DNA from: JAQVSH01 sp964451605
GTDB taxonomy: Bacteria > Bacteroidota > Bacteroidia > Bacteroidales > UBA4181
Direction: 5' to 3'
NCBI GenBank assembly: GCA_964451605.1
Contig: CAYVJA010000021.1
Span: 1 to 39,682, forward strand
DNA: 39,682 bases
Shown piece after piece: positions 9,039 through 17,161 of this stretch. The first letter of the stretch is position 1. Each line of letters starts with the position of its first letter. The position numbers and the translations under genes are program-made. Under the pieces are notes generated by a model, which did no database searches, was not told the origin of the DNA, and saw only the letters and a program-made list of their open reading frames with translations.

Positions 9039-9899
9039 ATGAGACAACTAAAGATTACTAAATCTATCACTAACCGTGAGAGTGCTTCTTTAGATAAGTA
9101 CCTTCAAGAGATTGGTAAAGAGGAACTAATAACCGTCGAAGAGGAAGTTGAACTGGCTCAGCGTATCCGTAAGGGCGATCGTCTGGCATTAGAAAAATTA
9201 ACACGAGCCAATCTTCGTTTTGTTGTTTCTGTTGCAAAACAGTACCAAAATCAGGGTCTCAGCCTCCCCGACCTAATTAATGAGGGGAACCTGGGGCTGA
9301 TTAAAGCGGCCGAAAAGTTTGATGAGACTCGTGGGTTTAAGTTCATTTCTTATGCAGTTTGGTGGATCCGCCAGTCGATTCTGCAGGCACTTGCCGAGCA
9401 ATCGCGGATTGTGAGACTGCCTCTTAATCAGGTTGGGTCGCTCAATAAAATAAATAAAGCTTATTCAAAACTGGAGCAGGAGCAGGAACGGGTACCCACT
9501 CCCGAGGAGTTGGCCGATGTGCTGGAGTTGAGTAAGGAAAAAATTACCGACACGCTTCGGGTGGCCGGACGCCATGTTTCGGTTGATGCTCCTTTTGTAG
9601 AGGGCGAAGACAATAACCTGCTTGATGTATTGGTAAATAACGACTCTCCAATTGCCGACCGGATTCTGATCAATGAATCGTTGTCGACCGAAATCGACAG
9701 GGCTCTTTCTACACTTACCGATCGTGAACGCGATATCGTGAAGTTGTTTTTTGGAATCGGGGGTCAGGAGATGACACTTGAAGAGATTGGCGAACGATTC
9801 GGTCTTACCCGCGAAAGGGTCCGGCAGATTAAGGAGAAGGCTATCCGCCGGCTGCGTCACGCCTCCAGAAGCAAATTACTGAAAGGCTATCTGGGTTAA
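9039..9899 (+). CDS. rpoD: RNA polymerase primary sigma factor (Bacteroidetes sigma-ABfr type)
   Basis: This 286-residue sigma-70 family protein directs RNA polymerase to housekeeping promoters. Region 1.2 begins with SLDKYLQEIGKEELIT. Region 2 contains the core-binding and -7 recognition helices (LTRANLRFVVSVAKQYQ, GLIKAAEKFDETRGFKFISYAVWWIRQSI). Region 3 follows (LELSKEKITDTLRVA), and region 4 ends in the helix-turn-helix MTLEEIGERFGLTRERVRQI. It lacks the long region 1.1 of proteobacterial RpoD, which is normal for the phylum, whose primary sigma is about 286 residues. I chose the ATG at 9039 because MRQLKITKSIT is the characteristic N-terminus and the promoter at 8985-9017 rules out longer forms. 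Confidence 0.97.
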   Translation: MRQLKITKSITNRESASLDKYLQEIGKEELITVEEEVELAQRIRKGDRLALEKLTRANLRFVVSVAKQYQNQGLSLPDLINEGNLGLIKAAEKFDETRGFKFISYAVWWIRQSILQALAEQSRIVRLPLNQVGSLNKINKAYSKLEQEQERVPTPEELADVLELSKEKITDTLRVAGRHVSVDAPFVEGEDNNLLDVLVNNDSPIADRILINESLSTEIDRALSTLTDRERDIVKLFFGIGGQEMTLEEIGERFGLTRERVRQIKEKAIRRLRHASRSKLLKGYLG

Positions 9900-9928
9900 C
9901 AGGAGTTGAAGGGGGTATCTGGACTGTA

Positions 9929-10495
9929 ATGGAAGAGGATCAGTTAGGATTGTTGATTGAGGCGTTGCAATTTGCCTCCGAAAAGCATTCGGGGCAGTTT
10001 CGCAAGGGGAGCGGATCAGTTCCCTATATAAACCATCCCATATCGGTACTTCAGCTTCTCTACGAAACAGGTTGTCTCGAGTATGATGTGCTGATTGCTG
10101 CGGTTCTCCATGATGTGATGGAAGATTCGTATGTGTCGCAGTCGGAGCTGGAATCGCTTTTCGGAACCGAAGTGGCTTCGTTGGTGGCTGAGGTTACCGA
10201 CGATATGTCGTTGAGTAGGGAGGAGCGGAAACGGGTGCAGAAGGAGAACGCCGAATTCCTTTCGTATAAGGCAAAGCAGATACGAATAGCCGATAAAATA
10301 TGCAATGTGCGCGATGTGACTCAGGAGGAGCTCGACTGGGATACGCAAACTAAGCTGCGATACCTCGAATGGGCCGATTCGGTGGTTGAGGGTTGCCGGG
10401 GGATTAACCCTGTTTTAGATGCACTGTTCGAAGAGACGGTCAGCAAAGCGCGACGCTTGCTGACTGAGGGGATTGATGAGGATTTTATTATATAA
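9929..10495 (+). CDS. HD-domain phosphohydrolase, SpoT/MESH1-like
   Basis: A 188-residue single-domain protein similar to the N-terminal hydrolase half of RelA/SpoT. Motifs visible in order: GSVPYINHPISVLQLL (H36), LHDVMEDS (H61, D62, E65, D66), FGTEVASLVAEVTDD, and IRIADKICNVRDV (D122, N126). These are the metal-binding and nucleotide-contacting positions in (p)ppGpp hydrolases. There is no synthetase, TGS or ACT domain. The likely role is removal of pyrophosphate from (p)ppGpp or a related nucleotide in the cytoplasm. The gene starts 29 bases after rpoD with no terminator between, so the two are probably co-transcribed. Substrate assignment is inference from motifs; other HD hydrolases of nucleotides are possible. 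Confidence 0.8.
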   Translation: MEEDQLGLLIEALQFASEKHSGQFRKGSGSVPYINHPISVLQLLYETGCLEYDVLIAAVLHDVMEDSYVSQSELESLFGTEVASLVAEVTDDMSLSREERKRVQKENAEFLSYKAKQIRIADKICNVRDVTQEELDWDTQTKLRYLEWADSVVEGCRGINPVLDALFEETVSKARRLLTEGIDEDFII

Positions 10496-10509
10496 TAATT
10501 TTACTATTT

Positions 10510-11817
10510 ATGCAAAAATCGTTTAAGGCAGTAACACCCGAAGAGGCAGTCAAAGTGATCAAATCGGGCGATCATGTGCATCTGAGCAGTGTGGCCAGCG
10601 TTCCGCAGGTCTTAATCCGTGCCATGTGTGCCCGCGGGGAGGCGGGCGAATTGAAAGGCGTTCATATTCATCATCTCCACACAGAGGGCCCGTGCGACTA
10701 TGCTGACCCTCGGTTCGAAGGGGTCTTTCAGTTAGACTCCTTTTTTGTGGGCGGAAATGCACGAAAAGCAACACAGGAGGGGTATGCCGACTATATCCCG
10801 GTTTTTCTGAGTGAGACGCAGAGGCTCTATCGCGAGGGATACCTTCCCTGTAATGTGGCTATGATTCAGGTGTGTCCTCCCGACGAACACGGCTATGTGT
10901 CGCTGGGTACCTCGGTCGACGCCACTTTGGCTGCCGTTGAGACGGCCGGGCATGTAATTGCCGTGATCAATAAGAATGTGCCGCGTGCTCTGGGCGATGC
11001 GATGATTCCCCTCTCTATGATTGATATTTTTGTAGAAGATGATACCCCGCTCGAACCGGCTCATTTTGCCGAACCTGATGCAGTAGAGGTGGCTATCGGA
11101 AAACATTGTGCCGCTCTGATTGAAGACGGAGCCTGTCTGCAAATGGGTATCGGTGCTATCCCGAATGCCGTTTTGGCGCAGTTGGGTAACCATAAAAACC
11201 TGGGTATCCATACCGAGATGTTTGCCGATGGGGTACTCCCCCTGGTAGAATCGGGTGTGATTAACGGTGCCAACAAAGGGATTGATAAAGGCAAAATGGT
11301 TTCGACCTTTCTGATGGGTTCGCAACGGGTATACGATTTTATCCATAATAATCCCCAGGTGGCCATGATGGATGTGCGTTATACCAACGACCCCTTCATT
11401 ATTGCCCAAAATCCCCAGGTTACTGCAATAAACTCTGCACTTCAGGTAGATATTACCGGTCAGGTTTGTGCCGACTCTCTGGGTACCAAATTCTTCTCCG
11501 GTGTTGGCGGACAGGTTGACTTTGTATATGGAGCATCCCGCTCGTATAAAGGGAAGGCCATTATTGCCATGCCTTCTATCACCAATAAGGGAATCTCGAA
11601 GATAGCTCCCGTTCTCAGTTCCGGTGCTGGCGTGGTAACAACCCGCAATCACATACACTGGTTTGTCACCGAATACGGTGCCGTGAACCTGTATGGGAAA
11701 ACCTTACAAGAGAGAGCTAAACTGATTATCAGTGTAGCGCATCCCGATCATCGTGAAGCGCTCGATAAGGCGGCTTCCGAACGTTTCGGCCCCCATTTCC
11801 ACTTCGTGGCCAGGTAG
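10510..11817 (+). CDS. Acetyl-CoA hydrolase/transferase family CoA-transferase (4-hydroxybutyrate- or butyrate-type)
   Basis: This 435-residue enzyme moves CoA between acyl-CoA and a free acid, commonly acetate, in fermentation. The N-terminal domain runs from EEAVKVIKSGDHVHL; the C-terminal domain carries QMGIGAIPNAV, the glutamate of GIHTEMFADG (E236, expected to form the glutamyl-CoA thioester), and FFSGVGGQVDF near the CoA-binding loop. The length and motifs fit the 4-hydroxybutyrate CoA-transferase / butyryl-CoA:acetate CoA-transferase group better than succinyl-CoA:acetate enzymes, but the acyl group cannot be fixed. It follows the HD gene after 14 bases and ends at a strong terminator, so it is probably the last gene of an rpoD-HD-transferase unit. 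Confidence 0.88.
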   Translation: MQKSFKAVTPEEAVKVIKSGDHVHLSSVASVPQVLIRAMCARGEAGELKGVHIHHLHTEGPCDYADPRFEGVFQLDSFFVGGNARKATQEGYADYIPVFLSETQRLYREGYLPCNVAMIQVCPPDEHGYVSLGTSVDATLAAVETAGHVIAVINKNVPRALGDAMIPLSMIDIFVEDDTPLEPAHFAEPDAVEVAIGKHCAALIEDGACLQMGIGAIPNAVLAQLGNHKNLGIHTEMFADGVLPLVESGVINGANKGIDKGKMVSTFLMGSQRVYDFIHNNPQVAMMDVRYTNDPFIIAQNPQVTAINSALQVDITGQVCADSLGTKFFSGVGGQVDFVYGASRSYKGKAIIAMPSITNKGISKIAPVLSSGAGVVTTRNHIHWFVTEYGAVNLYGKTLQERAKLIISVAHPDHREALDKAASERFGPHFHFVAR

Positions 11818-11841
11818 ACAGCTTTATTCCATTGCCATTGC

Positions 11842-11874
11842 AAGAGGGTATCCCGGATAACGGGATACCCTCTT
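11842..11874. terminator. Bidirectional terminator between convergent genes
   Basis: A perfect 14-bp stem (11842-11855 with 11861-11874) closes a 5-base loop. It lies between the CoA-transferase (plus) and the ComB-like gene (minus). The U-run is short on either strand (tctttc on plus), but the stem is very stable and palindromic, so it can act in both directions. Confidence 0.75.
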
Positions 11875-11881
11875 TCGCATG

Positions 11882-12595
11882 TTAGCGTGTTACTCGTGCC
11901 CCGGTTTTGGGATCGACTACCGAGAGAACGGGGCCAAGGGGGCTCTCGTCAACGGTAAGCACATAAGGAAACCAACCTGTCGCAAGACACAGGTAGAAGT
12001 CGGTTGCAGGGGAGTGGGGCTGGTTTTCGGGCGCAAAGAGCCGTTTCCCCGAACTGTTGCGGATGGTCTGTATTGCCTGATGCAGATTGAACGGCAGCCC
12101 CTTTAGCCCGGCATAGATATAGGCGGCGCAAAGGGTATCCTCTTCTGTGGGATGCAACAGAGAGTAGCCCATGCAAACCAGCGATACTTTTTCCGGTTTT
12201 TTATGTTGTATGTACTCGATGATGGCAGGTGCATTGACAAAACTGCCTGTCAGGCGTTGTTGGGCGCCTGTTGCACGCAAAAGTCCCTGTGTGCCGGCCG
12301 ACGTGGTGTGAATTACCGATTTACCCGCAAAGGAGTGGTTCAGGATGTGGGTAGGAGAGTTTCCAAAGTGAAAACCGGGAATGGGACGTTCGTTTCGTTC
12401 GCCAATCAGAATCGGATGCTTCAGCTTCTGCTGCAAAGAAAAGGCCTCCTCTACCTTTTGCACCGGATAGACGGCTTCGGCGCCGTTTTCGAAAAGGTAG
12501 CAGGCCATAGAGAAAGCGCGGAATACATCTATTACTACAGTAAGCCCGGTGGCACGGGATGCTCCGTCGAGCAGTTGTAGAATTTCAATTTTCAT
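11882..12595 (-). CDS. ComB-like 2-phosphosulfolactate phosphatase family protein
   Basis: This 237-residue protein matches the ComB family, Mg-dependent phosphatases first described for dephosphorylation of 2-phosphosulfolactate in coenzyme M synthesis. Visible hallmarks are VVIDVFRAFSMACYLFENGAE at the start (about residues 20-40, partly quoted), IGERNERPIPGFHFGNSP, and HTTSAGTQGL. The C-terminal part contains CAAYIYAGL. No ComA (phosphosulfolactate synthase) or other coenzyme M gene is nearby, and bacteria of this phylum do not make coenzyme M. The true substrate is therefore unknown; sulfonate or sulfonolipid metabolism is one possibility. I chose the ATG at 12595 because the promoter -7 box at 12617-12624 excludes the longer start at 12619. 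Confidence 0.82.
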   Translation of the reverse strand: MKIEILQLLDGASRATGLTVVIDVFRAFSMACYLFENGAEAVYPVQKVEEAFSLQQKLKHPILIGERNERPIPGFHFGNSPTHILNHSFAGKSVIHTTSAGTQGLLRATGAQQRLTGSFVNAPAIIEYIQHKKPEKVSLVCMGYSLLHPTEEDTLCAAYIYAGLKGLPFNLHQAIQTIRNSSGKRLFAPENQPHSPATDFYLCLATGWFPYVLTVDESPLGPVLSVVDPKTGARVTR

Positions 12596-12616
12596 TGTTT
12601 TGTCTTTTCGAAGTAA

Positions 12617-12624
12617 CAAAAATA
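12617..12624 (-). promoter_or_regulatory. Promoter -7 element of the ComB-like gene
   Basis: On the minus strand the sequence TATTTTTG (12624 to 12617) is an exact TAnnTTTG box. No good TTTG was seen 19-21 bases upstream. Transcription would start near 12610, giving a leader of about 15 bases to the ATG at 12595. Confidence 0.5.
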
Positions 12625-12655
12625 CAAAATTTGCGGGTTTTTAGTTTTGATCTTA

Positions 12656-12687
12656 TTTCGCACTGATAGAAAAAAGGGCTATTTTTG
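12656..12687 (+). promoter_or_regulatory. Promoter of the SPOR-purF-EamA unit
   Basis: TTTC at 12656-12659 (three of four of TTTG), a 20-base spacer and an exact -7 element TATTTTTG at 12680-12687. The start is expected near 12694, 29 bases before the ATG at 12723. It is divergent from the ComB-like promoter. Confidence 0.6.
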
Positions 12688-12722
12688 CAGTCTCAATGTG
12701 GAAGATCTAGAAACGCCGTTTC

Positions 12723-13178
12723 ATGAATAAGCTCTCTGTATTTCTGTTTTTCTTAGTTTTTTCTCACTTGTCGGGTTTCTCGCAGGATAGCTCCTTTCTG
12801 CTGCCCCCTCTCTTTTCGCGCCTGGAGACCCCTTCCGGGAACGGAGTGGTGCGTTTACATCAGGATAAGCGGGTGGAGTATCTTGTAGCCAAACAGATAG
12901 ATGAGGCCGGAAGGCCGGGATCGGGTATGCCCGGTTTCAGAATCTGCATCTTCTCACAAACCGGTCAGCAAGCCCGGAGGGCTTCCGAAACGGTTCTTGC
13001 TTCGTATCTGAAGGTTTTTCCCGATACAGCCTATCTGGGCTATTCTGAACCGGCCTTTACGGTGATGGTTGGCGACTACCGTACAAAATCGGACGCCTTA
13101 CGTGCCTTGATTGAGGTGCGAAAATCCTATAGGAGTGGCTTTATCGTGGCCACTGCCATTAATCCGCCAAAGAACTGA
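12723..13178 (+). CDS. Secreted SPOR-like domain protein
   Basis: A 151-residue protein with a signal peptide (LSVFLFFLVFSHLSGFSQ, cleavage near QDS). The C-terminal 80 residues resemble a SPOR fold: GFRICIFSQTGQQARRASE, an internal helix with AYLGYSEPAFTVMVGDYRTKSDALRAL (partly quoted) and a final strand GFIVATAI. SPOR domains bind denuded peptidoglycan glycan strands. The likely location is the periplasm. The gene is the first of a tight unit, ending 4 bases before purF. That pairing says little about function. I would call it a peptidoglycan-associated protein with moderate confidence. Confidence 0.75.
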   Translation: MNKLSVFLFFLVFSHLSGFSQDSSFLLPPLFSRLETPSGNGVVRLHQDKRVEYLVAKQIDEAGRPGSGMPGFRICIFSQTGQQARRASETVLASYLKVFPDTAYLGYSEPAFTVMVGDYRTKSDALRALIEVRKSYRSGFIVATAINPPKN

Positions 13179-13182
13179 ATCG

Positions 13183-15084
13183 ATGACCGATCCGTTGCAT
13201 CACGAATGCGGTATTGCTCTGTTGCGTTTGCTTAAACCTCTCAGCTATTACCGCGAAAAGTATGGTTCGTGGATGTATGGCATCCACAAGATGCAAATCT
13301 TGATGGAAAAGCAACGTAACCGCGGTCAGGATGGTGCAGGACTGGCCTGTGTTAAATTGAATCTGCCTCCGGGTTACCGCTACATTGCGCGTCATCGTTC
13401 TTTCGAAGAGAATTCGCTCGATCAGGTATTTAAGATGGTTTATGCCGATCTAAACCGGTACGAATCGAAATCGCCGCAGCAGTTTCCCGACGATGCCTGG
13501 GCCAAACAGGAGGTGCCTTTTGCAGGAGAGGTCTATATCGGTCATTTACGGTACGGTACCTTCGGTTCGAACGGCATTGAGAGTATTCATCCCGTTTTGC
13601 GTCAAAACAACTGGAAGACCCGTAACCTTCTGCTGGCCGGGAATTTCAATCTCACCAATATGGATGAGATTTTTCAACGTCTGGTCGATCTCGGACAGTT
13701 TCCAACCGAACTCTCCGATACGGTAACCATTCTCGAAAACGTGGGTCACTTTCTGGATCGTCAGAATCAGCGTCTGTTCGATCACTTCAAAGAGAGGGGC
13801 TTCTCGAATGTCGAGATCTCTGCCCTGATTGCCGATGCGCTTTCTACCCCGGATATTTTGCGGGAATCGAGCAAGAAGTGGGATGGCGGCTATGTGATAG
13901 GTGGTATTATCGGCCATGGCGAGATGTTTGCCTACCGCGACCCCTGGGGGATCCGCCCCGCTTTTTACTATGCCGACGAAGAGGTGGTGGTTGTGGCTTC
14001 GGAACGTTCAGTGATTCAGACAGCTTTTGGCGTCGATTTCGAATCGGTTACGGAGTTGGATCCTGGTAGTGCCCTGGTGGTAAAACATACGGGGAATTGG
14101 GCTGTTAACAGCATTAATCCGCCTCATCGACGTGCCGCCTGTTCGTTTGAACGTATCTACTTTTCGCGTGGAAGCGATCAGGAGATATACCGCGAACGAA
14201 AACGCCTGGGAGAGGCCCTGGTGCCCGCTGTACTCAATGCAGTACAACACGATGTAGAGAATGCGGTCTTTTCTTATATCCCGAATACTGCCGAGGTAGC
14301 CTATATGGGGCTGATCAACGGGCTGGAAACCCATCTGATGAACCAAAAAATCTCGCTTCTTGCGGAGGGAGGGGCTCTTCCGGCCCCCGATGAGGTGCGT
14401 GCCATCCTGCGTCAATCGGTTCGAACCGAAAAGGTGGCCATCAAGGATGTGAAGATGCGAACCTTTATTTCGGACGATAAAGGGCGCAATACTATGGTGG
14501 GCCATGTGTACGATGTAACATGGGGCACTATTCGAAAGGGGGTAGATACTTTGGTGGTACTCGACGACTCGATAGTAAGAGGCACCACTTTGCGCAAGAG
14601 TATTATCGGTATTCTCGACAGATTGGGCCCCAAAAAGATTGTGATTGTTTCGTCGGCCCCTCAGATCCGTTACCCGGACTGTTATGGCATAGATATGGCC
14701 CGCCTCGGCGATTTTATCGCTTTTCAGGCCACTATGATTCTGCTCCGCGAAGGGGGAAAAGAGGCGCTAATAGAGAAGGTCTATCAATCCTGCCTGGCAC
14801 AGGCCGATCTTCCCAAAGAGGAGGTAACTAATGCTGTAACCCAACTGTATGCCCCCTTTACCGATGAGGAGATCTCTGCACAGATTGCACGAATGTTAAA
14901 GATGCCCGGCACAAATGCCGATATTGAGGTGGTCTTTCAGACCGTGGAGGGGTTGCACAAAGCATGTCCCAACCATTCGGGCGACTGGTATTTTACCGGG
15001 AGTTACCCCACTCCGGGTGGCAATAAGGTGGCAAACCGATCGTTTGTCCTTTACATGGAGGGGGTATCGGCCCGCCCTTACTGA
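13183..15084 (+). CDS. Amidophosphoribosyltransferase-family protein (large PurF type)
   Basis: A 633-residue glutamine amidotransferase fused to a phosphoribosyltransferase fold. PurF commits PRPP to purine synthesis by making 5-phosphoribosylamine. The N-terminus MTDPLHHECGIA has an eight-residue propeptide before the nucleophile C9, as in Bacillus-type PurF that is processed. The glutaminase domain shows RGQDGAGLA, YIGHLRYGTFG and DPWGIRPAFYY. The PRPP-binding motif is VVLDDSIVRGTTLRKSI, followed by SSAPQIRYPDCYGIDM. A C-terminal extension of about 130 residues (LHKACPNHSGDWYFTGSYPTPGG) exceeds the usual 470-500 residues. Large PurF paralogues like this are common in Bacteroidales alongside a standard PurF, so its exact role may differ. 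It starts 4 bases after the SPOR gene. Confidence 0.88.
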   Translation: MTDPLHHECGIALLRLLKPLSYYREKYGSWMYGIHKMQILMEKQRNRGQDGAGLACVKLNLPPGYRYIARHRSFEENSLDQVFKMVYADLNRYESKSPQQFPDDAWAKQEVPFAGEVYIGHLRYGTFGSNGIESIHPVLRQNNWKTRNLLLAGNFNLTNMDEIFQRLVDLGQFPTELSDTVTILENVGHFLDRQNQRLFDHFKERGFSNVEISALIADALSTPDILRESSKKWDGGYVIGGIIGHGEMFAYRDPWGIRPAFYYADEEVVVVASERSVIQTAFGVDFESVTELDPGSALVVKHTGNWAVNSINPPHRRAACSFERIYFSRGSDQEIYRERKRLGEALVPAVLNAVQHDVENAVFSYIPNTAEVAYMGLINGLETHLMNQKISLLAEGGALPAPDEVRAILRQSVRTEKVAIKDVKMRTFISDDKGRNTMVGHVYDVTWGTIRKGVDTLVVLDDSIVRGTTLRKSIIGILDRLGPKKIVIVSSAPQIRYPDCYGIDMARLGDFIAFQATMILLREGGKEALIEKVYQSCLAQADLPKEEVTNAVTQLYAPFTDEEISAQIARMLKMPGTNADIEVVFQTVEGLHKACPNHSGDWYFTGSYPTPGGNKVANRSFVLYMEGVSARPY

Positions 15085-15095
15085 TCAGATCAGAG

Positions 15096-15995
15096 ATGTG
15101 GCTGCTTTTTGCCGTTATTTCGTCGCTCCTTCTCGGTGGTTACGATATCCTGAAAAAGAGTTCGCTCAAGGGTAACGCAGTGTTACCGGTGCTTTTTGTG
15201 GCAGCCTGTTCAGGAGCCCTTCTCTTTGTGCCTCTGTTGCTGTTGTCGTTCGGAAACCCCGAATGGGCGCGCAGTAACGGGTTCTCTTTGGCTATACTTT
15301 CTCCCCGGGAGCATCTTTGGGTATTTCTGAAATCGGCACTGGTAGGGGCCTCCTGGATTCTGAACTACTACGCCATGAAGTATTTGCCGCTGACCACCGT
15401 CTCGCCTATCCGTTCTACCGGTCCTCTCTGGACTGTGATGGGGGCGCTGCTGATCTTTGGAGAGCGGTTGTCGTGGTTGCAGTGGATAGGATTAACGGTA
15501 AGTCTGCTCTTCTTCTGGTACTTTTCTCTGGGTCAACGAAAGGAGGGCTTCTCATTTTCACGTAACCGGTGGATGATATGTATCTATGCCGGAACCCTGT
15601 TGGGCTCGATGAGCGGGCTCTACGATAAGTTTCTGGTGGCGCGGCTCGACCGGATTGCCATGCAGGCCTGGTTTTCGCTCTATCTGCTTCCGGTTATCCT
15701 CCCCTTTGTTCTTCTGCGATGGTATCCCCGCCGAAAGAACGACCCTTTTCTGTGGCGATGGACCATTCCTATGATTGGTGTTGTGTTAACCGTTACCGAT
15801 TTTGTCTACTTCTACGCATTATCGTTTCCAGGGTCGCTGATTTCGATTGTTTCGGCGGTTCGGCGTACCAGTGTGGTGGTTCCTTTTCTGGCGGGCGTCT
15901 TTCTGTTTCACGAAAAACGGAATTTGTTGCCCAAGGTGATTGCCCTGGCCGGAATGGTGTTGGGGGTGCTTCTTATTGCACTGGGAACAAGCTGA
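15096..15995 (+). CDS. EamA-family (DMT superfamily) transporter
   Basis: A 299-residue integral membrane protein with about ten hydrophobic helices arranged as two EamA repeats (first about residues 1-140, second about 155-297). Conserved features are LLLGGYDILKKSS in TM1 and LPLTTVSPIRSTGPLWTVMGA in TM4 (partly quoted); the second repeat has the matching ISIVSAVRRTSVVVPFLAG, with ALAGMVLGVLLIALG at the end. Family members export amino acids, nucleotides or other metabolites; the substrate is unknown here. It begins 11 bases after purF and is probably the last gene of that unit. The membrane topology is predicted from hydrophobicity by eye only. Confidence 0.85.
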   Translation: MWLLFAVISSLLLGGYDILKKSSLKGNAVLPVLFVAACSGALLFVPLLLLSFGNPEWARSNGFSLAILSPREHLWVFLKSALVGASWILNYYAMKYLPLTTVSPIRSTGPLWTVMGALLIFGERLSWLQWIGLTVSLLFFWYFSLGQRKEGFSFSRNRWMICIYAGTLLGSMSGLYDKFLVARLDRIAMQAWFSLYLLPVILPFVLLRWYPRRKNDPFLWRWTIPMIGVVLTVTDFVYFYALSFPGSLISIVSAVRRTSVVVPFLAGVFLFHEKRNLLPKVIALAGMVLGVLLIALGTS

Positions 15996-16064
15996 CAATT
16001 GCATCAAATTTCTGCATTTTTCCCGGAAATCGTTCAGGAATTATCGTGATAACGGTTAATTGTA

Positions 16065-16072
16065 TAACTTTG
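16065..16072 (+). promoter_or_regulatory. Promoter -7 element of fba
   Basis: TAACTTTG is an exact TAnnTTTG box. The region 19-21 bases upstream holds only TTA-like sequence, so the -33 element is weak. The expected start is near 16079, 33 bases before the ATG at 16112. Confidence 0.55.
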
Positions 16073-16111
16073 GGCGCGAGAAAACGATTATTCATTTTAA
16101 ACAGATAGATT

Positions 16112-17107
16112 ATGGTTTCATACAAAGAACTGGGTCTGGTCAACTCGAAAGAGTTGTTCGCAAAGGCTGTTGCCGGTGGTTATGCCATCCCCGCTTTTAA
16201 CTTTAACAATATGGAGCAACTTCAGGCCATTGTACAGGCCTGTGTTGAGGCAAAATCGCCGGTTATCCTGCAGGTGTCGAGCGGTGCCCGTAAGTATGCC
16301 AATCAGACCCTGCTCCGCTACATGGCTCAGGGCGCTGTTGAGTACGCCAAGGAGTTGGGATGTAATATTCCCATTGTTCTGCATCTGGATCATGGCGACA
16401 GCTTTGAACTCTGCAAGTCGTGACTTGAATTTGGTTTCTCGTCGGTAATGGTCGACGGATCGCATCTTCCTTACGAGGAGAACGTTGCACTCACCAAAAA
16501 GGTTGTTGACTTTGCTCACCAGCACGGTGTAACCGTAGAAGGCGAACTGGGTGTACTGGCCGGTATTGAAGATGAGGTTTCGGCCGAACATCACGTCTAT
16601 ACCGAACCTGATATGGTAGAAGATTTTGTAAAGAAGACCGGTGTCGATTCGCTGGCTATCTCTATCGGAACCTCGCACGGTGCCAATAAGTTTAAACCTT
16701 CGCAGTGTACCCGCAACGCCGACGGTATCCTGGTTCCTCCCCCTCTGCGTTTCGACATCCTCGAAGAGATTGAGAAGAGAATCCCCGGATTCCCCATTGT
16801 ACTGCACGGTGCTTCGTCGGTTCCCCAGGAACAGGTGGCAACCATCAATAAGTATGGCGGTGCCATGGTCGATGCCATTGGTATTCCCGAAGAACAACTC
16901 CGCAGGGCTGCCGCTTCGGCTGTATGCAAAATCAACATCGACAGCGACGGCCGTCTGGCTATGACAGCTGCTGTTCGTGAGGTGTTTGCCAACAAACCAG
17001 CCGAATTCGACCCCCGGAAGTATCTGGGTCCTGCCCGTGACGCTTTGAAAGCCCTCTATATTCACAAATGCAAAAACGTACTGGGCAGCGCCGGTAAAGC
17101 CTGCTAA
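16112..17107 (+). CDS. fba: Class II fructose-bisphosphate aldolase with an in-frame UGA at codon 104
   Basis: This zinc-dependent aldolase splits fructose 1,6-bisphosphate into dihydroxyacetone phosphate and glyceraldehyde 3-phosphate, or runs in reverse in gluconeogenesis. The reading frame from 16112 to 17107 covers 331 codons, close to the family length, but codon 104 (16421-16423) is TGA. Both sides match the family without a frame change: PIVLHLDHGDSFELCKS before and FGFSSVMVDGSHLPYEE after. Related Bacteroidales enzymes usually have Cys at this place, and the Bacillus enzyme has Ala. The zinc and phosphate sites are present: the His of HLDHG, VEGELG, SIGTSHGANKF, and VLHGASSVP. If UGA is read as a stop, the product is 103 residues and inactive. 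A restart ATG at 16448 would lack the first zinc ligand. See findings for the selenocysteine, mutation and base-call alternatives. Confidence 0.9.
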
Positions 17108-17125
17108 GCTATCGTTTTATCCCTT

Positions 17126-17161
17126 CAAAAGGGTGTCCCGCTATGCCGGGGCACCCTTTTG
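17126..17161 (+). terminator. Intrinsic terminator of fba
   Basis: A 15-bp stem (17126-17140 with 17147-17161) with one G-U pair closes a 6-base loop. The descending arm ends TTTTG and is followed by TCTTTT. The last four bases of the stem are also the -33 element of the next promoter. Confidence 0.85.

Noticed and set aside
10732..11658. 308-codon open frame on the minus strand opposite the CoA-transferase
   Set aside because: No domain features and complete overlap with a well-conserved gene.
16118..17065. 315-codon open frame on the minus strand opposite the aldolase gene
   Set aside because: The plus strand encodes conserved aldolase throughout; the long antisense frame is a consequence of codon bias. 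It is not evidence for a separate gene.
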